This document shows positions 40,301-47,316 of a stretch of DNA of 64,000 bases, one piece after another. Position 1 is the stretch's first letter. The number at the start of each line of letters is the position of its first letter. Where the stretch lies: positions 496,001 to 560,000 of the forward strand of contig JACKIQ010000001.1 of assembly GCA_020638365.1 (NCBI GenBank), in the 5' to 3' direction. The notes beneath the pieces are model-generated. The model did not search any database. It saw only the letters and a program-made list of their open reading frames with translations, and had not been told where the DNA came from. This DNA is from Rhodospirillales bacterium. GTDB taxonomy: Bacteria > Pseudomonadota > Alphaproteobacteria > Micavibrionales > Micavibrionaceae. Made by a program: the position numbers and the translations under genes.

Positions 40301-41566
40301 GCCGGGACGCATGACACGGTATATGTCGACCAGCGCTTCTTCACGCGTATCGCATTTATCTGCGATCATCGTGTTGCGGATGTACGGACCGACATTGAGG
40401 TAATCAATCGCCAGAACCTGCAACTCGGTCACGCCCATTTCTTCAAATTTTACGAAATCATCTTGCGTGATTTCATGGCCCGCCTCGAATACGACCAAGC
40501 CGGTTTTTTCATCGAAAATGTCCGCAGCCAAGAAGTTACCCGCGAGGTTTTCAGTTTCAACCCGGATTTCATCAAGCCCCCCTTCCGCAAGTTTGCGCGC
40601 GGCCCGAGCCGTGATTTTTTCGCCAGCCTTCGCAACAGCCTTTCCTGTTTTAGCGTTGATCAGGTCGTATTTCAGCTTTACGCCGCGCACGTGATCCGGG
40701 TTAAACTCCGTTCTCCAACCCTTTTTGTCCTGGCTGTACGTTACAACGTCGTAAAAAGTCTGCAGGATTTCCTCGTTTGACATACCCTGAACGAGCAACG
40801 GATCAATTTCCTTGCCTTTTTCCTCAGCCTTCTGACGCAGATTTTCGGTTTCCTCACAGTCAAGGCAACGCAACACTGTCGTCAGGGGCAATTTGCGACG
40901 GCGGTCGATCCGGACGTACATAATGTCCTTGGCGTCGAATTCGAAATCCAGCCAAGAGCCACGGTAGGGAATTACACGTGCGGAAAAGAGATATTTTCCG
41001 GAGACATGAGTCTTGCCGTTGTCATGATCGAAGAAGACGCCGGGGGAGCGGTGCATCTGGGACACGATCACCCGCTCGGTTCCATTGACAACGAAAGTTC
41101 CGTTTTCGGTCATCATGGGCATGTCGACCATGTAGACGTCCTGCTCCTTGATGTCGCGGATCGAACGCAGACCGGAGTCGGGATCCTGATCGAAGACGGA
41201 AAGGCGCAGCGTTACACGCAGAGGCGCAGCATAGGTCATTCCACGCTGCTGGCACTCCTCGACATCGTATTTCGGCTCCTCGAACTCATATTTAACAAAA
41301 TCAATTTCCGCACGGTCGCTGAAATCCTTGATCGGGAAAACAGATGTGAAAACTTCCTGAAGGCCTGTCAGATCCCGCTCTTCAGACCTGACCTCTTTCT
41401 GCAAGAAGTGGTCGTACGAGTTGCGCTGAACCTCGATCAAGTTCGGCATGCGAGCCACTTCGCGGATGCGGCCAAAACTGCGGCGGACACGCTTGCGCCC
41501 GGTGAAGCTTTCAATATCATTGGCCTGTGTCATCTCTTCAGTTTTTTTAGATTTGGCTGCGCACAT
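37328..41566 (-). CDS. rpoB: DNA-directed RNA polymerase subunit beta
   Basis: The 1412-residue subunit carries [33 protein letters not shown] at the start. The rifampicin region [33 protein letters not shown] is wild type. The sandwich and switch regions follow, with [21 protein letters not shown] and the C-terminal [26 protein letters not shown]. I chose the ATG at 41566 ([11 protein letters not shown]), with AGGA at spacing 6, over a start 24 codons earlier. The leader of about 270 bases contains an attenuator-like hairpin. It is followed by the SIMPL gene. Confidence 0.98.
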   Translation of the reverse strand: [1412 protein letters not shown]

Positions 41567-41725
41567 GTGTTGTCCTACCTCAACGTTGTCTTTTAAAAGA
41601 TATGTCCTCTGCACCCGGACTGACTTAATATTTAACATCCCCTTCAGTCAGGCCCGGTAGCGCCTTGGCGCCCTGTCCGCCCTAAAACCACCATCGCAAG
41701 AGGTAATTACAGGGCAAACGAAAAC

Positions 41726-41765
41726 AGCCCGCCTTAATTCTTTCTAAAGAAAGGTAAGGCCGGCT
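41726..41765 (-). promoter_or_regulatory. Attenuator-like hairpin in the rpoB leader
   Basis: An 11-bp outer stem (AGCCGGCCTTA with TAAGGCGGGCT, one G-G mismatch) encloses an inner CTTTC-TTTA-GAAAG hairpin, followed on the minus strand by TGTTTTCGTTT. It can act as a partial terminator controlling RNA polymerase gene expression. Confidence 0.55.
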
Positions 41766-41841
41766 CAGTACTTCTATATGTTCCGCAATGCGGCTTCCGT
41801 TACGCTTACGGTTATCACGTCTGTCCCAGAATTTTGCAAGC

Positions 41842-41871
41842 TATATGGACCATCGTCCCGCCGTTTGTCAA
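41842..41871 (-). promoter_or_regulatory. Candidate rpoB promoter
   Basis: A perfect TTGACA is spaced 18 bases from CATATA, a poor -10. It lies just after the rplL terminator, so rpoB can be expressed partly independently of rplJL. Confidence 0.45.
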
Positions 41872-41891
41872 CCTTCATCGTATAAATAAGA

Positions 41892-41929
41892 GCTTTTCCC
41901 ACACAGCAAAGGGCATGTGCGGGAAAAGC
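41892..41929 (-). terminator. Terminator/attenuator after rplL
   Basis: A 9-bp stem (GCTTTTCCC with GGGAAAAGC), extended by CACA-TGTG pairing, is followed on the minus strand by TCTTATTTATA. It sits 19 bases past the rplL stop, the place where E. coli has its partial rplL-rpoB attenuator. Confidence 0.7.
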
Positions 41930-41948
41930 ATATTGTATCGAATGAAGA

Positions 41949-42323
41949 TTACTTGAGTTCGACTTTTGCGCCAGCGGCTTCGAGCTTTTTCTTGATTTCT
42001 TCAGCTTCGGCCTTGTTTGCGCCTTCCTTAACGGCCTTTCCGCCTGCCTCTACGAGGTCCTTGGCTTCTTTGAGGCCAAGACCGGTGATCGCGCGCACTT
42101 CCTTAATGACGTTGATCTTGCCCGCACCAGCATCAACAAGAATGACATCAAAAGAGTCTTTCTCTTCAGCCGGGGCCGCACCCGCAGCCGCACCAGCAAC
42201 AACAACAGGAGCCGCAGCAGCAGCCGTTACGCCCCACTTCTCTTCAAGAAGCTTGGACAGTTCAGCCGCTTCCAGAACCGTAAGATTAGAGAGTTCTTCA
42301 ACAATTTTATTCAGATCAGCCAT
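41949..42323 (-). CDS. rplL: 50S ribosomal protein L7/L12
   Basis: The stalk protein that recruits translation GTPases, 124 residues. The N-terminal dimerisation segment (ADLNKIVEELSNLTVLEAAELSKLLEEKWG), an Ala-rich hinge (AAAAAPVVVAGAAAGAAPAEE), and the C-terminal domain (FDVILVDAGAGKINVIKEVRAITGLGLKEAKDLVE) are complete. The ATG with AAGGAGG at spacing about 6 was chosen over an upstream start 9 codons earlier. It forms a pair with rplJ. Confidence 0.98.
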   Translation of the reverse strand: MADLNKIVEELSNLTVLEAAELSKLLEEKWGVTAAAAAPVVVAGAAAGAAPAEEKDSFDVILVDAGAGKINVIKEVRAITGLGLKEAKDLVEAGGKAVKEGANKAEAEEIKKKLEAAGAKVELK

Positions 42324-42370
42324 TTTTTCCTCCTTAGACTTAAACTTCACAATTTTCTGAATTAAAAAAC

Positions 42371-42889
42371 TTAGCCTTGTTTTTCGCCGTAAGCCTTTGT
42401 TACGCCTACCATGTCGCGAGCCGGGGCCTGCAATACGCCGACAAGCTTTGTCGGGGCAGCCACGAGAAGCCCCACGAGCTTGGAACGGATTTCATCAAGA
42501 CTCGGCAGTTGGGCAAGAGCCTCAACGCCCTTGGGATCCAAGACGGTTGCTCCCATACCGCCACCTAGAATCACAAGCTTTTCGTTCTTCCTGGCAAATT
42601 CGTATGTTACTTTTGCCGCCGCTACAGGGTCCTTAGATGTCGCGATCCCGGTCGGCCCTGCAAACAAGTCGCTAATTCCTTCAAACTTCGTCCCTTTCAA
42701 AGCCCGCTGCGCCAGACGGTTTTTGGCCACCTTGAAGCTTGCGCCGTTCTGACGCAGTTCGTTGCGAAGCTCTGTTATTTCCTTGACCGTCAGCCCGGAA
42801 TAATGAGTCACGACGACGAGCTCATCGTTGGTAAAGCGTTGGTTGAGGGATACGATTTCCTCTTCTTTTCTTGCCCGGCTCATGCCCAT
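42371..42889 (-). CDS. rplJ: 50S ribosomal protein L10
   Basis: Base of the L12 stalk and, with L12, autoregulator of its own transcript in other bacteria. The 172 residues contain VSLNQRFTNDELVVVTHYSGLTVKEITELRNELRQNG, AKNRLAQRALKGT and the C-terminal L12-binding helix (LVGLLVAAPTKLVGVLQAPARDMVGV). I took the ATG at 42889 with GGGAG at spacing 8, over a TTG two codons earlier. The leader of about 200 bases holds an attenuator. Confidence 0.97.
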   Translation of the reverse strand: MGMSRARKEEEIVSLNQRFTNDELVVVTHYSGLTVKEITELRNELRQNGASFKVAKNRLAQRALKGTKFEGISDLFAGPTGIATSKDPVAAAKVTYEFARKNEKLVILGGGMGATVLDPKGVEALAQLPSLDEIRSKLVGLLVAAPTKLVGVLQAPARDMVGVTKAYGEKQG

Positions 42890-42937
42890 GGTCAAATCTC
42901 CCAGATCGAGTTAATTCTTCAAAATTCCGCGCCGCTC

Positions 42938-42964
42938 AAAATAAAAAGCGGCTCTCACAGCCGC
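42938..42964 (-). promoter_or_regulatory. Terminator-type attenuator in the rplJ-rplL leader
   Basis: GCGGCT-GTGAG-AGCCGC is followed on the minus strand by TTTTTATTTT, a complete intrinsic terminator 49 bases before the rplJ start. The 3' arm AGCCGC can alternatively pair with GCGGC just beyond the T-run (42931-42935), giving mutually exclusive folds. This looks like an L10-L12 autoregulatory leader. Confidence 0.7.
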
Positions 42965-43092
42965 CTGTCCGAAATCAGTCAAGAAGAAAAGGTGGAGCCC
43001 AATAAGATTAACGGGTTTTTGCCTTGCTCTCCCTATCTGTGCAGGAAATTTAAGCCTATGGCTCCTGCAGTCCCGGACAGGTCATGTAAACT

Positions 43093-43129
43093 ACGGGCAG
43101 GTCTTATAGCAGTAGAACCTGCCCGTCAA
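43093..43129 (-). promoter_or_regulatory. rplJ promoter inside a 10-bp inverted repeat
   Basis: TTGACG and TATAAG (with TGC before it, an extended -10) are 15 bases apart. A perfect inverted repeat ACGGGCAGGT (43093-43102) and ACCTGCCCGT (43117-43126) brackets the -10 and overlaps the -35, so it may be an operator or an rplA terminator. Confidence 0.6.
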
Positions 43130-43227
43130 GCTTTTTTCTAACGGTTCATCGTCGGCATCGACGATTGTTCCTCACACACCTTCGACTTCAATCCGCCGGT
43201 CCTGTGCGTCTCATTGGGTGTTGCCTA

Positions 43228-43953
43228 TCAAGCCGCCGTTTTGAGACTTTCGGGGTCGATCTTGATACCCGGCCCCATCGTCGAAGACAAAGATACCTTG
43301 TTGATATACTTTCCTTTTGCGCCGGCGGGCTTCGCCTTCATGATCGCTTCGAAGAATGCCCGAATGTTCTCCGCAAGCTTGGCTTCGTCAAAGGACGCCT
43401 TGCCGACACGGGCATGGACGATCCCGGCCTTTTCGGCGCGGAACTCAATTGCGCCGCCCTTCATGGATTTCACGGTCTCGCCGATGTTCGGAGTGACAGT
43501 TCCCAGTTTCGGATTGGGCATCAGGCCCTTGGGACCCAGTATCTTACCGACACGTCCCACGAGCGCCATCATATCAGGCGTTGCGAGACAGCGGTCGAAG
43601 TTCATTTCGCCCTTCTGGATCTTTTCCGCCAAGTCCTCGGCGCCGACGATATCGGCACCGGCGGCCTTGGCTTCCTTGGCCTTTTCGTCCTTCGCGAACA
43701 CGGCCACGCGGACGCTTGCCCCGGTTCCGTTGGGGAGGCTGATCATTCCGCGGACCTGCTGGTCGGCGTGCTTGGTGTCAACCGAGAGGTTGATCGCGAT
43801 TTCAATAGTTTCATCAAATTTGCGAACCTTTGCCGCCGCTTTAAGAATAGAAACTGCTTCGTCCAGAGGATAGAAGCGGTTACGATCCACCGCTACGCGC
43901 TCTTTTTTCGGCTTTTTGTCTGCTGATTTTTTCTTGGTTTCTGCTTTTGCCAT
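43228..43953 (-). CDS. rplA: 50S ribosomal protein L1
   Basis: L1-stalk protein and translational repressor of rplK-rplA in other bacteria. The 241 residues include FDETIEIAINLSVDTKHADQQVRGMISLPNG, AGADIVGAEDLAEKIQKGEMNFDRCLATPDMM and GPKGLMPNPKLGTVTPN. An added basic start (AKAETKKKSADKKPKKERVAVDR) precedes the core. It starts 3 bases after rplK. A 330-base leader region follows it. Confidence 0.98.
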   Translation of the reverse strand: MAKAETKKKSADKKPKKERVAVDRNRFYPLDEAVSILKAAAKVRKFDETIEIAINLSVDTKHADQQVRGMISLPNGTGASVRVAVFAKDEKAKEAKAAGADIVGAEDLAEKIQKGEMNFDRCLATPDMMALVGRVGKILGPKGLMPNPKLGTVTPNIGETVKSMKGGAIEFRAEKAGIVHARVGKASFDEAKLAENIRAFFEAIMKAKPAGAKGKYINKVSLSSTMGPGIKIDPESLKTAA

Positions 43954-43956
43954 CTC

Positions 43957-44385
43957 TTAACCCTCCACGACTTCGATACCCATAGAGCGGGCCGAGCCTT
44001 CGATAATTTTCATCGCCGCGTCGATGTCGTTCGCGTTCAGATCGACCATTTTCTTTTCGGCGATCTCACGGACCTGCGACTTCTTGACCTGAGCGACCGT
44101 TTCACGGCCGGGCGCGTTCGCGCCTTTCTCACGCTTGACTGCCTGCTTGAGGAAGTAGCTGGCCGGCGGGGTCTTGGTGATAAAGGTAAAAGAGCGGTCT
44201 TCGTATACGGTGATGACTACGGGGGTGGGAACGCCCTTCTGGCTTTCCGTCTTGGCGTTGAATGCCTTGCAGAATTCCATGATGTTCACACCGTGCTGAC
44301 CCAGAGCCGGGCCAACAGGCGGGGACGGATTCGCCGCACCGCCGGGGATCGTCAGGTTGATAAAACCCGATATCTTCTTTGCCAT
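43957..44385 (-). CDS. rplK: 50S ribosomal protein L11
   Basis: GTPase-centre protein, 142 residues. MAKKISGFINLTIPGGAANPSPPVGPALGQHGVNIMEFCKAFN and the C-terminal DLNANDIDAAMKIIEGSARSMGIEV domain are present. The ATG with AAAGGAG at spacing 7 was chosen over an in-frame start 22 codons upstream, which lies in the leader. A well-formed promoter is about 80 bases upstream. Confidence 0.98.
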   Translation of the reverse strand: MAKKISGFINLTIPGGAANPSPPVGPALGQHGVNIMEFCKAFNAKTESQKGVPTPVVITVYEDRSFTFITKTPPASYFLKQAVKREKGANAPGRETVAQVKKSQVREIAEKKMVDLNANDIDAAMKIIEGSARSMGIEVVEG

Positions 44386-44463
44386 TGTTTTCTCCTTTGT
44401 AAAGGGTTTCGTGGTACGGCGCCCAATGGGCTTTATGAGAACGCCTCCCACAATAATCGGGGG

Positions 44464-44492
44464 ACCATAGACTTTTGGACCCCGCCGTTCAA
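44464..44492 (-). promoter_or_regulatory. rplK-rplA promoter
   Basis: TTGAAC and TATGGT are 17 bases apart on the minus strand, with the start near 44457. It is needed because nusG is no longer adjacent; two plus-strand genes lie between. Confidence 0.75.
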
Positions 44493-44592
44493 GAAAAAAA
44501 ATACGGTATGGAGCAGTCCCTTGTCTGGCTGCCTCAAGCGGGGTATAGAGGATTCCTTGCGGGTAACATCAAAAAATCACGGCCTTAACAAA

Positions 44593-44790
44593 ATGAAAGT
44601 CGACGATATCATCACCCTTAAAGAAGATTTGCCCGAGCATTCGCTCATCAAGGGCAAGCACGGGTTTATCGTGGAGGTTTACGAGGAGCCGGAACCGTGC
44701 TGCAAGGTTGAATTTCTTGACCGGGCGGGCCATACTCTTGTGCAAATTGTTCTGAATCCAAGCCAGTTCAAGATCATGTGGAGCGACTGA
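44593..44790 (+). CDS. DUF4926-domain small protein
   Basis: The 65-residue protein MKVDDIITLKEDLPEH followed by KGKHGFIVEVYEEP and a beta-rich C-terminus fits DUF4926, a small SH3-like-fold family of unknown role, where a conserved LxEDLPE segment opens the domain. In other genomes such proteins are scattered, sometimes next to toxin-like genes. Here it is divergent from rplK and stops one base before the GTG of an esterase gene, so the pair is probably one operon. The ribosome site is weak. An earlier in-frame start exists but would run into the rplK leader. Confidence 0.75.
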   Translation: MKVDDIITLKEDLPEHSLIKGKHGFIVEVYEEPEPCCKVEFLDRAGHTLVQIVLNPSQFKIMWSD

Positions 44791-44791
44791 C

Positions 44792-45766
44792 GTGCGTACT
44801 TTTTTTCAGGTCCAGATTTTTGTTCTCCTGTTCTGTCTGCTTATCTCCCTGCCCGCTCTGGCCAAAAGGGACGGGCTTCATGCCGATCAGATTTTTATCC
44901 ATGACGGCGTCGAGCGCCTTTATGATCTTTATGTGCCTCCGGGGTATGAAAAGACGCGTATGCCTCTGGTCGTCATTTTGCACGGTCATGGCGGGAACGC
45001 GCAAATGGTCACACGCAAGCGAAATCCCAGCCCCTATAAGGCATGGCTTGATATCGCCGACCGCGAGGGGCTTATTCTCCTTCTTCCCGTTGGGGTCAAG
45101 AGTCCGGACGGGTGGAGAGGATGGAATGACTGCCGGGGCGATTCGAAGGTTCTTCCATCGACCGATGACGTTGGATTTCTGCGCTCCCTTATCCATATGA
45201 CAATTAGGCAGAAACACGCCGACCCGGCGAGGGTTTATGTCACCGGGACATCCAACGGGGCGTTCATGACCTTGCGGATGGCTCTGGAAGCTCAGGATCT
45301 GGTCGCTGCGGCGGCACCCGTAGTCGCCGCCATGGCCGGAAAAAGCGAGTGCATGGCCGGGTCTAAAAAAGTTCCGATCCTGTTTATGGACGGGACCGCC
45401 GATCCTCTTGTGCACTATGAAGGCGGTTATGTCGGGAGCAAGAAAGACGGGCAGAAACGCGGACTGACGCTTTCCATTCCCGATTCGGTTGCCTGGTGGG
45501 TCAGGCATAACGGAGCTGCAAGCAAACCCGTTTTCTCCAAATTCCCTGATAAGGATCCGGATGACGACAGCACGGTGGAAAAGTACGTATACGGGGGAAA
45601 AGCCCCGGTGGTCCTGATCAAGATGATCGGGGCGGGGCATACCGAACCGAGTCTGAGGTGGCATTACGGGTGGCTTTACACCATGATCGTCAAGAAACAG
45701 AACAAGGACATTGAAATGGCCGAGGAGGTCTGGTCCTTTTTCAGGGACAAGCGCCTTCAGAAATAA
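44792..45766 (+). CDS. Secreted alpha/beta-hydrolase, PHB-depolymerase/feruloyl-esterase-like
   Basis: The 324-residue precursor starts at a GTG with GGAG upstream and opens with a clear signal peptide (VLLFCLLISLPALAK). The hydrolase domain shows the oxyanion loop LHGHGGN (63-69), the nucleophile elbow GTSNG with Ser154, Asp204 in DGTADPLVHY, and His283 in GAGHTEP. This is the LpqC/poly(3-hydroxybutyrate) depolymerase group that cleaves ester bonds in polyesters or plant phenolics. It has no carbohydrate-binding or substrate-binding extra domain, so the substrate stays open. It lies convergent with nusG, 15 bases away. Confidence 0.88.
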   Translation: MRTFFQVQIFVLLFCLLISLPALAKRDGLHADQIFIHDGVERLYDLYVPPGYEKTRMPLVVILHGHGGNAQMVTRKRNPSPYKAWLDIADREGLILLLPVGVKSPDGWRGWNDCRGDSKVLPSTDDVGFLRSLIHMTIRQKHADPARVYVTGTSNGAFMTLRMALEAQDLVAAAAPVVAAMAGKSECMAGSKKVPILFMDGTADPLVHYEGGYVGSKKDGQKRGLTLSIPDSVAWWVRHNGAASKPVFSKFPDKDPDDDSTVEKYVYGGKAPVVLIKMIGAGHTEPSLRWHYGWLYTMIVKKQNKDIEMAEEVWSFFRDKRLQK

Positions 45767-45781
45767 GTGTTTTCGTGCTTT

Positions 45782-46315
45782 TTACAGCTTTTCGACCTGA
45801 CTGAATTCCAGTTCGACCGGGGTCGCGCGCCCGAAGATGGAAACTGAGACCTTGAGCTTGGCCTTTTCCTCGTCTATTTCCTCCACGAAGCCATTGAAAG
45901 AGGCAAACGGTCCGTCGGTGACCTTGACCTCCTCGCCGATATCGTAAATGACAGACGGGCGGGGACGATCGACCCCTTCCTGGACCTGCTGCAGAATACG
46001 CTGGGCTTCCGCCTCGCTGATCGGAATGGGCTTGTTGCCGCCGGCGCCCAGAAAACCGCTGACTTTCGGCGTGTTTTTTATGAGGTGCCAGATGTTGTCG
46101 TCCATATCCAGCCGGGCCAGAACGTAGCCGGGGAAAAACTTGCGTTCAGCGTTTACGCGCTGGCCTCTCTTGATTTCAACAACCTCTTCCATCGGAACGA
46201 GGATTTCCTCGACCTGATCTTCCAGTCCCTGCTTCCTTGCCTTGTCGCGGATGGCTTCTGCAACCTTGTTCTCAAAGCCTGAATAAACGTGAAGAACGTA
46301 CCAACGCTTCGCCAT
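45782..46315 (-). CDS. nusG: Transcription termination/antitermination factor NusG
   Basis: Binds RNA polymerase beta' and couples it to Rho or the ribosome (via S10). The 177 residues start MAKRWYVLHVYSGFENKVAEAI, with FFPGYVLARLDMDDNIWHLIKNTPKVSGFLG (NGN domain) and a KOW motif VKVTDGPFASFNGFVEEIDEEKAKLKV. It sits 39 bases after secE. Downstream, in place of rplK, is a convergent esterase gene. Confidence 0.98.
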   Translation of the reverse strand: MAKRWYVLHVYSGFENKVAEAIRDKARKQGLEDQVEEILVPMEEVVEIKRGQRVNAERKFFPGYVLARLDMDDNIWHLIKNTPKVSGFLGAGGNKPIPISEAEAQRILQQVQEGVDRPRPSVIYDIGEEVKVTDGPFASFNGFVEEIDEEKAKLKVSVSIFGRATPVELEFSQVEKL

Positions 46316-46354
46316 TACTTTTTCCCTTTCAAAAACTCTTATCCCTGTCGGACA

Positions 46355-46552
46355 TCAAAGTCCCAAACTCATTATCGACCGTATCAACCAAGCGATAATC
46401 TGGTCTGAAAAATACAGGAACAGCGATGCAAAAAAGACCATGACAAAGACCGCGATCGTGCTGACCATCGTTTCCTGACTGGTCGGCCAGGTCACCTTTT
46501 TCATCTCGTTTCGCACCTGACGGATAAATTCTGCCGGACCTGTCTTAGCCAT
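46355..46552 (-). CDS. secE: Preprotein translocase subunit SecE
   Basis: The single-helix form of SecE, 65 residues: a cytoplasmic amphipathic helix (FIRQVRNEMKKVTWPTSQETM, the family hallmark) followed by one membrane segment (VSTIAVFVMVFFASLFLYF) and a short tail. It clamps SecY. An AGAGGA ribosome site precedes the ATG. No tRNA-Trp gene lies upstream, although this neighbour is common in Alphaproteobacteria. Confidence 0.97.
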   Translation of the reverse strand: MAKTGPAEFIRQVRNEMKKVTWPTSQETMVSTIAVFVMVFFASLFLYFSDQIIAWLIRSIMSLGL

Positions 46553-46864
46553 TGAATCCTCTTATGTTTCCTGCCCTTTCGGGCAGCATCATCCCGTACT
46601 CTTCTCCTGAACAGTCTTCGTCTCGGCGGCTTTTACCGGTTAAACTCGACTTATTTTCAGGGGAATGCCTGTTAGTACACTAAAAAAAATCCAAAAACCA
46701 GCAAAATCATCATTGTTTTTCCCTGCTCCTTTTAAAAAATGTTCCGTTTGCCTGAGACGCTCTTAAGGGTATAATGGCGCCATTGTTTTAAATCTTTGGT
46801 TCCTGATTCATTTAATTTCTTGCGTAGATTGTAAAACGTTATTTTTTACTGGAGGACAGCCACC
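46553..46864. other. Divergent region between secE and a response regulator
   Basis: Within 312 bases I see a GNRA-type hairpin in the secE leader (minus CTGCCC-GAAA-GGGCAG, 46571-46586) and a plus-strand promoter (listed). On the minus strand a micro-frame MMILLVFGFFLVY follows an AGGG-like site, which could be chance. No tRNA and no clear secE promoter were found. Confidence 0.5.
46748..46775 (+). promoter_or_regulatory. Promoter of the response-regulator gene
   Basis: TTGCCT and a perfect TATAAT are 16 bases apart. The start would fall near 46782, about 80 bases before the GTG. Confidence 0.6.
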
Positions 46865-47296
46865 GTGCAGGCTTCTGAAGGCGATATCATCAAGATACTG
46901 ATGGTCGATGATTCGGAAACGGATTATGTTCTAACCCGTATGAATCTTGAGACAGGACGGGATTTTCGTCACAAGATGGACTGGGCGGGATCATTTGCCG
47001 ATGGCCTGGCGGCCATGAAGAAGAACGAACACGATATCTATATCGTTGATTACAAACTCGATCAGGGAAAGTCAGGACTGGACGTCGTAAGGGAGATCCG
47101 TCTTCTGGGCATAGCAACACCCGTTATCCTTCTAACGGGACTGGATATGCGCAAGATTTCAAAGGAAGAATGCGACAAGCTTAATATTTCACGCTGCCTG
47201 TCCAAGCATGATAACGACCCTACACTGTTAATCAGTATCATTGCCGACACTGTCCTGCACTACCGTGCCGAACGGGGGTACGGCGATCATCTTTAA
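46865..47296 (+). CDS. Single-domain response regulator (receiver only)
   Basis: A 143-residue CheY-like receiver. Acidic pocket DD at residues 15-16, phospho-acceptor Asp62 (IYIVDYKL), Thr91 (ILLTG) and Lys114 (LSKHD) are all in place. No DNA-binding or enzymatic output domain follows, so it likely works by protein contact or phosphotransfer. The GTG start has a strong GGAGGA at spacing 8. No histidine kinase lies nearby, so its partner is unknown. It is convergent with the glycine cleavage operon. Confidence 0.92.
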   Translation: MQASEGDIIKILMVDDSETDYVLTRMNLETGRDFRHKMDWAGSFADGLAAMKKNEHDIYIVDYKLDQGKSGLDVVREIRLLGIATPVILLTGLDMRKISKEECDKLNISRCLSKHDNDPTLLISIIADTVLHYRAERGYGDHL

Positions 47297-47316
47297 GGGC
47301 TTCTAAGACTTTTTCC

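Noticed and set aside
44293..44592. Upstream extension of the DUF4926 gene
   Set aside because: It would begin within rplK. The family start MKVDDI at 44593 fits the domain, so the shorter gene is used.
46680..46760. 13-residue hydrophobic micro-frame upstream of secE
   Set aside because: Very short, ribosome site marginal, no conservation evidence; noted only in the intergenic entry.
46553..46864. tRNA-Trp upstream of secE
   Set aside because: Looked for a cloverleaf and CCA acceptor arrangement and saw none.
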